Source: Rubricoccus sp963708165 (GTDB taxonomy: Bacteria > Bacteroidota > Rhodothermia > Rhodothermales > Rubricoccaceae). Taken from it: a DNA stretch of 64,000 nucleotides. The DNA lies in contig OY970187.1 of assembly GCA_963708165.1 (NCBI GenBank), forward strand, positions 2,480,001 through 2,544,000, given 5' to 3'. A program made the translations under genes and the position numbers. Below the pieces are notes generated by a model. It saw only the letters and a list, made by a program, of their open reading frames with translations. It made no database searches and had not been told where the DNA came from. This document shows positions 9,339 through 17,160 of this stretch, piece after piece. Within the stretch, counting starts at the first letter, position 1. Every line of letters starts with the position of its first letter.

Positions 9339-10640
9339 ATGCGCATCTCTTTAGCTCTCTTTCTTGTCTTTTCTGTGACTGGCGTTTGCTCGCAACCCGC
9401 GAGCGCGCAGCACAACGAAACACATGTGTTAGAGGGACCCTTTACCCTATGCGTTCTAGAAGCACCAGACGCAGACAACATTTATGAAAGCGTGCACTCG
9501 CTCCGCACAGCGGCCGTGACGCATAAAGGAGGGGCGGGCGCGAACATCGAAGTGACATACACGGGGTTCTCAGGTTTCGCCCGGACCGCCTTTGAGTATG
9601 CCGTGGAGATCTGGGAAGCTCACCTCAATAGTTCCGTCACCATCCGCGTGGATGCGAGCTACGAGTCGCTGGGAGAACGCGTTTTAGGGTCTGCCGGAGC
9701 GCTTCGCGTCTATTCTAATTCCGCTTTTCCCGTTCCCAATACGTGGTACGGAGACGCGCTAGCAGACGCTCTTGCAGGAACAGATAACAGCCCAGGCCAG
9801 CCTGACATCCGGGCTCGATTCTCTAGCGACTTCACCAACTGGTACTTCGGCACGGATGGCAACACCCCACCCGACCAAGTGGACTTCGTATCGGTCGTGC
9901 TTCACGAGATTGGCCATGGCCTCGGGTTCTTTGGAACTGCCAGCGTCACAAGCGGCGTCGGCCGGTATGGGATTGACACGCAGTTAAATGAGACGTTTCC
10001 TGTGATCTATGATCGGTTCGTGGAGGATCCTCGTGGCACGCCCATCACTAGCCCTACCTATCCGAACCCCTCGGGGGTGCTTGGAAATCTGTTACAGAGC
10101 CAGACTCTTTTCTTTGGGGGCGTGACGTCGACGGCTACGTATGGAGGCAGACGCCCGCCGATTTTCGCTCCGGCTACGTGGGAGCAGGGTTCTTCTTTCT
10201 CGCACTTCGATGAGACGGTTATTCCAACAGGAAATGCCAACGCACTGATGACGCCGCAACTTGCTAGAGGTGAGTCCTATCAGAACCCTGGACCTCTAAC
10301 GTGCGCATTGTTTCAGGACATTGGCTGGACGCTTGCTGAGGGATGCTTAGCCATTACGGACAACGAAGACGGGCCCCTGGCGTCGGGTCTCGCTCTCGAA
10401 CTCACGGGCCCGAACCCCTTCCGCGAGGCGACAGCACTCAGAGTGCGCCTGGCCTCGCCAGAGGCGCTCCGGGCGACGCTCTACGACGCCCTTGGCCGCG
10501 AAGCCGCCGTGCTCTACGACGGACTGGCCTCTGGCGACGTGACGCTCCATGTAGGCGGGGATCTTGCGCCAGGCATCTACGTGGTCCGCGTGGAATCCGA
10601 GACGGGGGTGCAGACCAAGCGCTTGGTGCGCGTGCGCTAG
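9339..10640 (+). CDS. Secreted zinc metalloprotease with C-terminal T9SS sorting domain
   Basis: About 433 residues. The ATG at 9339 opens a signal peptide (MRISLALFLVFSVTGVCSQPASAQ). The catalytic domain has HEIGHGLGF, with the HExxH at residues 189-193. The last about 80 residues (LELTGPNPFREATALRVR ... LAPGIYVVRVESETGVQ TKRLVRVR) form a type A T9SS sorting domain, so export would go through the PorU/PorV system encoded at the start of this window. The catalytic part (about 9400-10380) is visibly lower in G+C, uses AT-ending codons and lacks the repeat word; the sorting domain returns to native composition and has two copies. This suggests a transferred catalytic domain joined to a native sorting tail. 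Confidence 0.85.
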   Translation: MRISLALFLVFSVTGVCSQPASAQHNETHVLEGPFTLCVLEAPDADNIYESVHSLRTAAVTHKGGAGANIEVTYTGFSGFARTAFEYAVEIWEAHLNSSVTIRVDASYESLGERVLGSAGALRVYSNSAFPVPNTWYGDALADALAGTDNSPGQPDIRARFSSDFTNWYFGTDGNTPPDQVDFVSVVLHEIGHGLGFFGTASVTSGVGRYGIDTQLNETFPVIYDRFVEDPRGTPITSPTYPNPSGVLGNLLQSQTLFFGGVTSTATYGGRRPPIFAPATWEQGSSFSHFDETVIPTGNANALMTPQLARGESYQNPGPLTCALFQDIGWTLAEGCLAITDNEDGPLASGLALELTGPNPFREATALRVRLASPEALRATLYDALGREAAVLYDGLASGDVTLHVGGDLAPGIYVVRVESETGVQTKRLVRVR

Positions 10641-10671
10641 ACCGCCTCTGGCGCCAGAGGCCTCACGCCTA

Positions 10672-10703
10672 GAAAAGCCCCTCTGCCGTACGGCGGAGGG
10701 GCT
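10672..10703 (-). terminator. Intrinsic terminator after tRNA-Arg
   Basis: On the minus strand a G+C-rich hairpin (AGCCCCTCCGCCG paired with CGGCAGAGGGGCT) is followed by TTTT. It begins a few bases beyond the 3' end of the tRNA. Confidence 0.8.
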
Positions 10704-10706
10704 CTG

Positions 10707-10780
10707 TACGCCCGAGTGGATTCGAACCACTGACCTTTGGTACCGGAAACCAACGCTCTATCCAACTGAGCTACGGGCGC
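10707..10780 (-). tRNA. tRNA-Arg (anticodon CCG)
   Basis: The minus strand folds as a complete cloverleaf: acceptor GCGCCCG with CGGGCGT (terminal G-U pair), D arm GCTC...GAGC, anticodon stem TTGGT/ACCAA with loop TTCCGGT (anticodon CCG), and T arm AGTGG-TTCGAAT-CCACT. CCA is not encoded. It decodes CGG, a common arginine codon at this base composition. Confidence 0.96.
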
Positions 10781-10879
10781 AGCGTGCCTCCAAGATAGGA
10801 AGCGCTCTGCCTCTGGCGGCGGAATGTATGTGAACCGTCTGGGCGGCACGCGTGAGGTGCAGCCTCTGGCGCCAGAGGC

Positions 10880-11329
10880 TCAGCCCGCACCCACGCGGGC
10901 CATTACTTCTGCCACCAAGCGATCCAAGCGGCGCTCGTTGGTGCCCAGGTCGCTGCGGCCCATGCGGCTGGCGCTGCGAAGGTGCAAAACCGACGACTTG
11001 CCAGAGGCGCCGGGCGTGACCTCCAGCGCGAGGTCGTCGACAAACGGACCGACGCGGTAGCTCGCACGGAGGCCGCCAGCGGTCAGCGAGATCTCGTCGG
11101 CGCGGCCTGCGAGAAGGCTGCGGTCGGTTCGGACAGCCGCTTCGGCAACGCGGCGCACCGTCGACTCGTCGGCGGGAATGGCGCGGCTCATGCGGGCGCA
11201 GTTGGCGTACGGGCCGCAGGCCGCCAGAGGCGAGTCGGCAGCGTCGAGCTCTGGCTGGGAGCCGATCTGGCGCGAGACGACGGCTCCGATGCCGGTCAAG
11301 GTTGCCAGGGCGAGGAGGAAGCGTTTCAA
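10880..11329 (-). CDS. DUF1499 family protein
   Basis: About 149 residues. The motif RSASRMGRSDLGTNERRLDRL near the C-terminus is diagnostic of DUF1499, and an N-terminal hydrophobic stretch (KRFLLALATLTGIGAVV) suggests a membrane anchor or signal. The chosen start is TTG at 11329-11327, which overlaps the ccmE stop as TTGA, the equivalent of an ATGA coupling overlap; the longer frame upstream runs inside ccmE. The domain's function is unknown. Its place at the end of the ccm operon is only a hint. Confidence 0.75.
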   Translation of the reverse strand: MKRFLLALATLTGIGAVVSRQIGSQPELDAADSPLAACGPYANCARMSRAIPADESTVRRVAEAAVRTDRSLLAGRADEISLTAGGLRASYRVGPFVDDLALEVTPGASGKSSVLHLRSASRMGRSDLGTNERRLDRLVAEVMARVGAG

Positions 11330-11745
11330 AGGGCTGCTGTGGTAGTGGGCGCCGTGCCGGGTTCTGCCTGCTCGAACTCGTTGCCCTCGTTGTACTTCGA
11401 CGGGCACTTGACCAGAATGTTGTCGGCCATGAACACGTCGCCTTCGATGCGGCCCTCGACGACCACTTTTTCGGCGTCCTCGAAGTTGGCGGGCTTGGGG
11501 TTGGCGTAGATCACGCGGCGGGTCAGACCGTCCTCATCGGCCATCGTGAACGAAAACGTGTTGGCGCCAGGGTCGTAGGCCACAGGCTGTGTGGGCAGCC
11601 ACGTGCCCGCCACGTGCGCATCGCGGCCGCTGGCGGTGGCCTCTGTAAAGGTCTCGTAGCCCTGCAGCGTGTCGCCGAAGCTCTTCACGACGAAGAACCC
11701 GAACACGCCAAGAAGGCAGAGGAGGATGAGAGTCTTTGGCTTCAT
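11326..11745 (-). CDS. ccmE: Cytochrome c-type biogenesis protein CcmE (haem chaperone)
   Basis: 139 residues. An N-terminal anchor (MKPKTLILLCLLGVFGFFVV) precedes an OB-fold domain with the family's conserved stretch NFEDAEKVVVEGRIEGDVF then NILVKCPSKY. In classical CcmE a His in VLAKHDENY binds haem covalently; here the aligned text is ILVKCPSKYNE, so a Cys stands where the His is expected. This is the variant reported for CcmE of some archaea and sulfate reducers. CcmE accepts haem made available by CcmC at the outer face of the membrane. Confidence 0.88.
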   Translation of the reverse strand: MKPKTLILLCLLGVFGFFVVKSFGDTLQGYETFTEATASGRDAHVAGTWLPTQPVAYDPGANTFSFTMADEDGLTRRVIYANPKPANFEDAEKVVVEGRIEGDVFMADNILVKCPSKYNEGNEFEQAEPGTAPTTTAAL

Positions 11746-11809
11746 ATCGAGAGGGAGAACGCCTCTGGCGCCAGAGGCAAATCGGTCGGGTGCGGGTCGC
11801 CAGAGGCGG

Positions 11810-12025
11810 TCAGGCGTCGCGGCGGTCAAGCTCGGCTTCGACGCGCGCGAGGCGGCGTTCGGTCCGCCAGAGGAGCAGCAAAATACCAATCCACACGACG
11901 AGCACGACCGCGAGCACGACCGGCAGCTTGTCGTCGGCGAGCATCACGCGCTCGATGGGCTGCACGGCTTGAACGGCCTGTACCGCGGCGGTGTCGAGAA
12001 CGGCGATCGTGGTGTCGGCTTGCAT
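11810..12025 (-). CDS. ccmD: CcmD-like small membrane protein
   Basis: 71 residues, starting at ATG 12025 and overlapping the ccmC stop by one base (TGATG). It has one membrane helix (LPVVLAVVLVVWIGILLLLW) followed by a basic, charged tail (RTERRLARVEAELDRRDA), the standard look of CcmD/CycX, which helps release haem-loaded CcmE from the CcmABC complex. Sequence conservation in this family is weak, so the call rests mainly on its place between ccmC and ccmE and on its topology. Confidence 0.75.
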   Translation of the reverse strand: MQADTTIAVLDTAAVQAVQAVQPIERVMLADDKLPVVLAVVLVVWIGILLLLWRTERRLARVEAELDRRDA

Positions 12026-12780
12026 CAGTCGGCGAGGTGAGCCTGAAGGCGGAGGTCGGCGGCGGCCGCGCGGACGCGGACGGTGTAGATCCACCACCCG
12101 AGCAGTAGAAATCCGATGGCGCTGGCGTAGAACACCCACCGCATCTGGGGTGCGATATCCATCTGGCTAAACGCCGGGTTGCCTTCGGCGCCCGGATGCA
12201 GGCTCTGCATCTGGCGCGGGAGGACGTAGGTCAGATAGGGGAGAAGCGCGGTCGCGAAGAGCGCATATACCGCCGAGAGGCGCCCGCGAAGACGCGGTTC
12301 ATCTACCGAGCCACGGAGCACGAAGTACGCGCCGGTGATGAGCAGTTGCACCGCCACAAAGATCTGCCGAGGCTCCGGGCTCCACCACAGGCCGGTGCCC
12401 TGGTACCACGTGAACCGCGCCCAGATCATCCCCGTGATGAACGCCGCGGCTCCAAAGCCTGTGGCCACCACCCACGCTTGCTCCGCGCGAACGTCGTGCA
12501 GCCTCTGGCGTGTGCGCAGATAGCGCCACGAATGCCACGCGCCGACGAGGCTCGCGGCGTAGAGTACGAACCACATGGGCACGTGGAAATACAGGTTGCG
12601 CGCCGTGTGCTCGAGAATGGGCAGGTTCGACACGGGTCCCAGGATCCCGAGCACGAGGACGACGGTGATCCAGACCGACACGATCACGCCGAAGACGCGG
12701 TAGAGGGGGCCTGGCGTGCGGAGCCGAAGCGATGCGAAGTCCATGAGGTCGGGGGCGGAGGCAGTCCAACGCTGCCACAT
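12025..12780 (-). CDS. ccmC: Cytochrome c biogenesis protein CcmC (haem handling)
   Basis: About 250 residues with six predicted membrane helices. The tryptophan-rich haem-binding motif of the CcmC/CcmF/CcsA family is present (GTGLWWSPEPRQ), and two His that would act as axial haem ligands lie in the flanking loops (ILEHTARNLYFHVPMW and MQSLHPGAEG). It presents haem to CcmE. The start is uncertain: ATG 12780 and ATG 12744 are both reasonable, and the frame is open further upstream to 12891. It heads the order ccmC-ccmD-ccmE-DUF1499. ccmA, ccmB and ccmF are not in this window next to it. Confidence 0.9.
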   Translation of the reverse strand: MWQRWTASAPDLMDFASLRLRTPGPLYRVFGVIVSVWITVVLVLGILGPVSNLPILEHTARNLYFHVPMWFVLYAASLVGAWHSWRYLRTRQRLHDVRAEQAWVVATGFGAAAFITGMIWARFTWYQGTGLWWSPEPRQIFVAVQLLITGAYFVLRGSVDEPRLRGRLSAVYALFATALLPYLTYVLPRQMQSLHPGAEGNPAFSQMDIAPQMRWVFYASAIGFLLLGWWIYTVRVRAAAADLRLQAHLAD

Positions 12781-12981
12781 GCGAAATGTGCTGCCCGGCG
12801 CGCTGAAAGACCGTGAATCGGGGGGGAGAACGGGAGGGATGAGGGGCGCTGCCGTTCGCTGTGTTCCGTCAGAAGCCGGATCCACCCTCATCGCCTCTGG
12901 CGCCGCACTGATCTCCCGTAGGGGCGAGGCTGGCGTCGGCCGCGTTCGGGTCGCCAGAGGCCTCTGGCGACCGCGATCTTC

Positions 12982-13010
12982 CAGTCCCCAGTCCCCAGTC
13001 CCTAGTCCCC
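12982..13010. repeat. Heptamer array (CCCCAGT)n just before coaE
   Basis: Four imperfect tandem copies of CCCCAGT end exactly at the coaE start codon. A similar array abuts the rfbD start (48155-48178) and a short one lies at 52826-52836. Confidence 0.85.
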
Positions 13011-13679
13011 ATGACCACCCTCGGCCTCACCGGCGGCATCGGCTCCGGCAAAAGCGCTGCCGCGGCACACCTCGCAGAAAAACCTGGCGTGCGCGTCGTG
13101 CTCGCCGACGACGTGGCGAAGCGCCTCATGGTCGAGGACGAGGCGGTGTGCGAAGCCGTGCGCCAGAGGTTCGGCGCTGAGACGTACCGCGCGGACGGCT
13201 CGCTGGACCGCGCCCACCTCGGCGCCCGCGTCTTCGGCGACGAGGTGGAACTGGCCGCGCTCAACGCCATCGTGCACCCCGCTGTGCGCCGCGCGATGCT
13301 CGCCGCGATCGACGGCGCGAGAGCCTCTGGCGCGCGGCTGCTCGTGTACGAGGCGGCGCTCATCTTCGAGACCGGCGCCGATAAAATCCTGGACCATGTC
13401 GCGGTCGTGGACGCGCCAGAGGCCATCCGCATCGCGCGTGCCACCGCGCGCGACGGCGCCACGCCAGAGGCCATCCGCGCCCGCATGGCGCGCCAGATGG
13501 ACCCGGCGAAGATGCGAGCGCGCGCCGATTCCATTCTGGACAACAGCGGGCCTCTGGCGGACCTGCACGCCCAAACCGACGCGCTCTACCGCTCCCTCGT
13601 CTCGCCAGAGGCGCTCCCGTCGGCCTCCGGCGATGCGCCAGAGGCGTCGACCAACTCCGAGAGGGGCACGACGCGATAG
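13011..13679 (+). CDS. coaE: Dephospho-CoA kinase
   Basis: 222 residues with the P-loop LTGGIGSGKS at the N-terminus, the family's ADDVAKRLM segment and HPAVRRAM motif, and VYEAALIFETG in the core. It phosphorylates the 3'-hydroxyl of dephospho-CoA in the last step of CoA synthesis. The C-terminal tail (SPEALPSASGDAPEAS) is built from copies of the repeat word and runs through the 3' end of the converging deacetylase gene, overlapping it by 94 bp. The ATG at 13011 follows directly on a CCCCAGT heptamer array, and no Shine-Dalgarno sequence is visible. Confidence 0.95.
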   Translation: MTTLGLTGGIGSGKSAAAAHLAEKPGVRVVLADDVAKRLMVEDEAVCEAVRQRFGAETYRADGSLDRAHLGARVFGDEVELAALNAIVHPAVRRAMLAAIDGARASGARLLVYEAALIFETGADKILDHVAVVDAPEAIRIARATARDGATPEAIRARMARQMDPAKMRARADSILDNSGPLADLHAQTDALYRSLVSPEALPSASGDAPEASTNSERGTTR

Positions 13680-14335
13680 CCGCGTCGCGTGAGCTCGGGC
13701 AGGACGCGCCGCAGGATCTCGGGCGACCGTGTCCGCTCCGCTACGCCGTCGTGCAGCACGATGACATCGCCGGGGCGCACCTCGCGGAGAATATGCCGCG
13801 CTTGCACGCCGACAAACGTGAGCTGCGGGTCGTTGGTGTAGACGGAGCCCAGCGCGATGGCGTAGCCCTCGGCCTCCGCCGCGCGGAGCACGCGCCCGTT
13901 GTAGAACCCGGACGACGGCCGGTACCACCGCGGCTCGCCAAAGGCGCGCAAGAGGCGGTCCGTCCGCGCGATGCTGCGCCGCAGCTTTGCCTCGCTTAGC
14001 AGCACGCCCGCCATCGGACCCCAGCCGTGATTGGCGACCTCATGCCCTTCGCGCACGATCCGCCGCGTGAGCGTGGGGTGCGCCTTGACGCGCGCGCCCA
14101 TCAGAAAGAAGGTGCCTCTGGCGCCGTACTGCGCGAGCACGTCCAGAACGGCGTCGGTGTTGCCCGGCTCGGGCCCGTCGTCGAACGTGAACGCGACGAG
14201 CGAGTCGCCAGAGGCCGGGACGGAGAACAGCGCGCTCGGGCTGCGCTCCGCGACCGCCTCGACCGCGCCGCGCGAGGGGATGCAGCCGCTGGCGAGACAG
14301 AGGAGCGCGAGCAATAGCCTCTGGCGGAGAAGCAT
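13586..14335 (-). CDS. Polysaccharide deacetylase-family lipoprotein (NodB domain)
   Basis: 249 residues. The signal peptide ends in a lipobox (LCLASGC), so the protein is probably membrane-anchored. The NodB domain has motif 1 TFDDGPEP, motif 3-like RPSSGFYNGR and motif 5 VIVLHDG. Motif 2 reads HEVANHGWGPM, so the usual second metal-binding His of HxxxH is replaced by Pro. A subfamily with a similar change exists, but activity should not be assumed. It would remove acetyl groups from peptidoglycan or a surface polysaccharide. The 3' end overlaps coaE tail to tail, and the shared stretch is rich in the repeat word. Confidence 0.85.
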   Translation of the reverse strand: MLLRQRLLLALLCLASGCIPSRGAVEAVAERSPSALFSVPASGDSLVAFTFDDGPEPGNTDAVLDVLAQYGARGTFFLMGARVKAHPTLTRRIVREGHEVANHGWGPMAGVLLSEAKLRRSIARTDRLLRAFGEPRWYRPSSGFYNGRVLRAAEAEGYAIALGSVYTNDPQLTFVGVQARHILREVRPGDVIVLHDGVAERTRSPEILRRVLPELTRRGYRVVPLSELVDASGASPEADGSASGETRER

Positions 14336-14473
14336 GACACGAATGGCTGGGTCCCGAAGGGTACGGACGCTCCGCAGCGCCTCTGGCGTCTGCGCTCAGC
14401 GCGCCAGAGGCCGTGGTGCAACACGCTGTGCCGTCGGGGCGTTGCTGAACACTGTGGCACCCCGAGTGGTGCT

Positions 14474-14481
14474 TACTTTAG
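14474..14481 (+). promoter_or_regulatory. Candidate -7 promoter element TACTTTAG
   Basis: TACTTTAG resembles TAnnTTTG and lies 34 nt before the start codon of the choice-of-anchor B gene, within a locally AT-rich stretch. No good -33 box is visible at the expected spacing. Confidence 0.4.
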
Positions 14482-14507
14482 TAGACATTCTCCAGACACA
14501 CCCATCC

Positions 14508-15830
14508 ATGCGCCACCTTCTTCTCTCCTCCCTCCTGACCGTTGGCCTGTTCGGCTGCAGCGGCGCCCGCGATATGGGAGGCGATGTTCCTATGCCGCCT
14601 TCGCCCACGGCCCCACCTGTCTCCTACGATGCCATGGCGGAGTGTGAGGACGGCAAGGCTGGCGAGTACGACTGCGGCTCCGTTGACCTCGTCTCGCACA
14701 TCACCGTCGAAGAGATGGGATCCGAGCGCGGCAACGACATCTGGGGCTGGACCGACAGCCAGACAGGCATCGAGTACGCTCTCGTCGGCATGGACGACGG
14801 GACGGTATTCGTGAGCCTGGAAAACCCAGCGGCACCCGCCAACCTGGGCAAGATGATGACCACGACCGAGCCGTCGATCTGGCGCGATCTCAAGACCTAC
14901 AAGGACCACGTCTTTGTCGGCAGCGAGGCGCCCGGCCACGGCATGCAGATCTTCGACCTGGGTCGCCTGCGCGGTCTCTCGGCCGATGCGTCGCGCACGT
15001 TCGAGCCCGACGAGCTCTACATGGGCTTCGGCAGCTCGCACAACATCGTGCTCGACGAGGAAAGCGGCTTCGTCTACGGCGTTGGCGCGGTCTCCAACGG
15101 TGTCGGCACGGATCTCCCCGCGTCGTGCGGACCCAAGGGCTTCCACGCCATCGACATCCGCGAGCCGCAGAACCCGAAGTTCTCGACCTGCTTCTCGGAC
15201 GCCGAGGTCGAGACTGGCCCGCGCTCGCCCGGCTACACGCATGACGCGCAGTGCCTCGTCTACCGCGGCCCGGACAGCGACTACACCGGCAAGCAGCTCT
15301 GCTTTGCCGCCAACGAGGACGTGGTCACCATCTTCGACGTGAGCGACAAGAGCAACGTCACCATCGTCTCGATGGCCAACTACCCGAAGCCGGCCTATTC
15401 CCACCAGGGATGGCTGACCGAGGACCAGCGCTACTTCCTGCTCAACGATGAGCTGGACGAGATCGGGCAGGACAACGAGATCAACACGCAGCGCACGCTC
15501 GTGTTCGACTTCGAGGACCTGGACAACCCGTCCTTCTCTTTCGAGTGGGATTCCGGTATCACGGTCATCGACCACAACAACTACATCCTGAACGGCTTCT
15601 CGTACCAGAGCAACTACAAGGCAGGCCTCCGCATCATCGACGTGTCGAAGGTGGGAGAGGGCACGCTTACTGAAGCTGCATACTTCGACACCTTCCCGCA
15701 GGGGCAGGACGTGCAGTTTGGCGGGCAGTGGAGCAACTTCCCATACTTCGAGAGCGGACTCGTGATCGCGAACGACAGCCAGAACGGCCTGTTCGTGCTC
15801 AAGCCCAACCTCGACGGCCCGAGCCTCTAA
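14508..15830 (+). CDS. Choice-of-anchor B family lipoprotein
   Basis: About 440 residues. The ATG at 14508 starts a lipoprotein signal (MRHLLLSSLLTVGLFGCSG). The body is a beta-propeller-like array with repeated short units (GIEYALVGMDDGTVFVSLENP; FHAIDIREPQNPKF; AANEDVVTIFDVSDKSNVT; RIIDVSKVGEG) and the HTVWTD-like core seen as YSHQGWLTEDQRYFLLNDE, typical of the choice-of-anchor B (LVIVD-type) family. These proteins are exported and held at the surface by varied anchors; here the anchor is the lipid. The function is unknown. The open frame upstream of the ATG is a shadow of the deacetylase region. Confidence 0.85.
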   Translation: MRHLLLSSLLTVGLFGCSGARDMGGDVPMPPSPTAPPVSYDAMAECEDGKAGEYDCGSVDLVSHITVEEMGSERGNDIWGWTDSQTGIEYALVGMDDGTVFVSLENPAAPANLGKMMTTTEPSIWRDLKTYKDHVFVGSEAPGHGMQIFDLGRLRGLSADASRTFEPDELYMGFGSSHNIVLDEESGFVYGVGAVSNGVGTDLPASCGPKGFHAIDIREPQNPKFSTCFSDAEVETGPRSPGYTHDAQCLVYRGPDSDYTGKQLCFAANEDVVTIFDVSDKSNVTIVSMANYPKPAYSHQGWLTEDQRYFLLNDELDEIGQDNEINTQRTLVFDFEDLDNPSFSFEWDSGITVIDHNNYILNGFSYQSNYKAGLRIIDVSKVGEGTLTEAAYFDTFPQGQDVQFGGQWSNFPYFESGLVIANDSQNGLFVLKPNLDGPSL

Positions 15831-15867
15831 GGGCTCTGGCGAGAGGCACCGCGCCTCTGCTGCTTCT

Positions 15868-15900
15868 GCGCCTCTGGCGGGTTCGTCCCGCCAGAGGCGC
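15868..15900 (+). terminator. Hairpin built from two copies of the repeat word
   Basis: A perfect 14-bp stem (GCGCCTCTGGCGGG with CCCGCCAGAGGCGC) with loop TTCGT lies shortly after the choice-of-anchor B stop. No strong T-run follows, so termination is inferred from position. Confidence 0.6.
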
Positions 15901-15985
15901 GTTGCGTTGGTAGCGGGCGTTCGCCTCTGGCGAACCGCGAGCGCCAGAGGCCGGTAGGGAGAGTCCACTCTGATATCCCTCTTCG

Positions 15986-17122
15986 ATGACTGTTACTGCT
16001 TACGGCACCGCCGATGCCACCACCCCTCTCGCTCCCGTTCAGTTCGAGCGCCCCGATCCCCGCGCAGGCGAGCTCGCCATCGAGGTCACGCACTGCGGCG
16101 TGTGCCACTCCGATGTTCACCAGTGCCACGACGACTGGGGCAACACGGTCTGGCCGTGCGTGCCCGGCCACGAGGTCGTGGGCACGGTCACGAGCGTCGG
16201 CGAGGGCGTGACGCAGTTCGCCGAAGGCGACATCGTCGGTGTGGGCTGCATGGTCAACTCGTGCCAGCAGTGCCGCGCGTGCAAGGACGGCGAGGAGCAG
16301 TACTGCACCGGCCCCCGTGGCGCGACGCTGACCTACAACGGCCCCACAAAGCCCGACGGCACGAATACCTACGGCGGCTACTCTACCGGCATCGTGTGCC
16401 GCGAGGAGTTCGTGCTCCGCATCCCCGAGGCGATCTCGGCGGCCGAAGCCGCGCCCATCCTTTGCGCCGGTGTCACCACCTACGCACCGCTCCGGCAGCA
16501 CGACGTGAGCGAGGACACCAAGGTCGCCATCGCGGGCATCGGCGGCCTGGGCCACATGGCGATCCAACTCGCGAAGGCGATGGGCGCGCACGTGACGGCA
16601 CTCACGACGAGCCCCGGCAAAGCGGACGACGTGAAGGCGCTCGGCGCCGACGAGGTAATCGTGATGTCGGATGCCAAGGCGCTCGGAGAGGCCGCAGCCT
16701 CGTTCGACGTCATCCTCTCGACGATTCCGTACCCTCACGCCGTCGAGCCGTACATCGAGCTTCTGGCGCATGACGGCGTGCTGCACTTTGTGGGGCTGTT
16801 CATGCCCAACACGGTCAACTTTATGCCGCTGCTGTTCCAGCGCCGCACCATCACGGGCTCGCTCATCGGCGGCGTGGAGCAGACGCAAGAGGTGCTGGAC
16901 TTCTGCGCCGAGCACGACATCCGCCCGGAGATCCAGACCATCGCGATGGACGAGGTCAACGCGGCCTTCGAGCGCATCATCAACGAGGACATCCGCTTTC
17001 GCCACGTGATCGACATGTCGACGCTGCGCGGCGCCAACGCCTCTGGCGCGAAGGAGCTGGCCGCTCCGGTCCGTGGACTGCCAAAGGACGGCGGCGAGGC
17101 TCCCGTGACTGCCAAGAACTAA
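15986..17122 (+). CDS. Zinc-dependent NAD(P) alcohol dehydrogenase (YahK/CAD type)
   Basis: 378 residues of the medium-chain dehydrogenase family. Catalytic zinc ligands are in CGVCHSDVH and GHEVVG; the structural zinc site is the four-Cys loop CQQCRACKDGEEQYC. The Rossmann motif is GIGGLGHMAIQLAKAMGA. Overall it resembles E. coli YahK and cinnamyl-alcohol dehydrogenases, which reduce a broad range of aldehydes with NADPH. The last about 25 residues are an extension with one ASGA copy of the repeat word. It stands alone, followed by a 34-bp palindrome. Confidence 0.93.
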   Translation: MTVTAYGTADATTPLAPVQFERPDPRAGELAIEVTHCGVCHSDVHQCHDDWGNTVWPCVPGHEVVGTVTSVGEGVTQFAEGDIVGVGCMVNSCQQCRACKDGEEQYCTGPRGATLTYNGPTKPDGTNTYGGYSTGIVCREEFVLRIPEAISAAEAAPILCAGVTTYAPLRQHDVSEDTKVAIAGIGGLGHMAIQLAKAMGAHVTALTTSPGKADDVKALGADEVIVMSDAKALGEAAASFDVILSTIPYPHAVEPYIELLAHDGVLHFVGLFMPNTVNFMPLLFQRRTITGSLIGGVEQTQEVLDFCAEHDIRPEIQTIAMDEVNAAFERIINEDIRFRHVIDMSTLRGANASGAKELAAPVRGLPKDGGEAPVTAKN

Positions 17123-17126
17123 GCCT

Positions 17127-17160
17127 CCCGCTGAGCCTCTGGCGCCAGAGGCTCAGCGGG
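17127..17160. terminator. 34-bp perfect palindrome between convergent genes
   Basis: The central CCTCTGGCGCCAGAGG is flanked by matching arms CCCGCTGAG and CTCAGCGGG, giving perfect symmetry. It lies between the alcohol dehydrogenase stop and the converging minus-strand gene, whose TGA is inside the right arm. It is a likely two-way terminator without T-runs. Confidence 0.7.
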
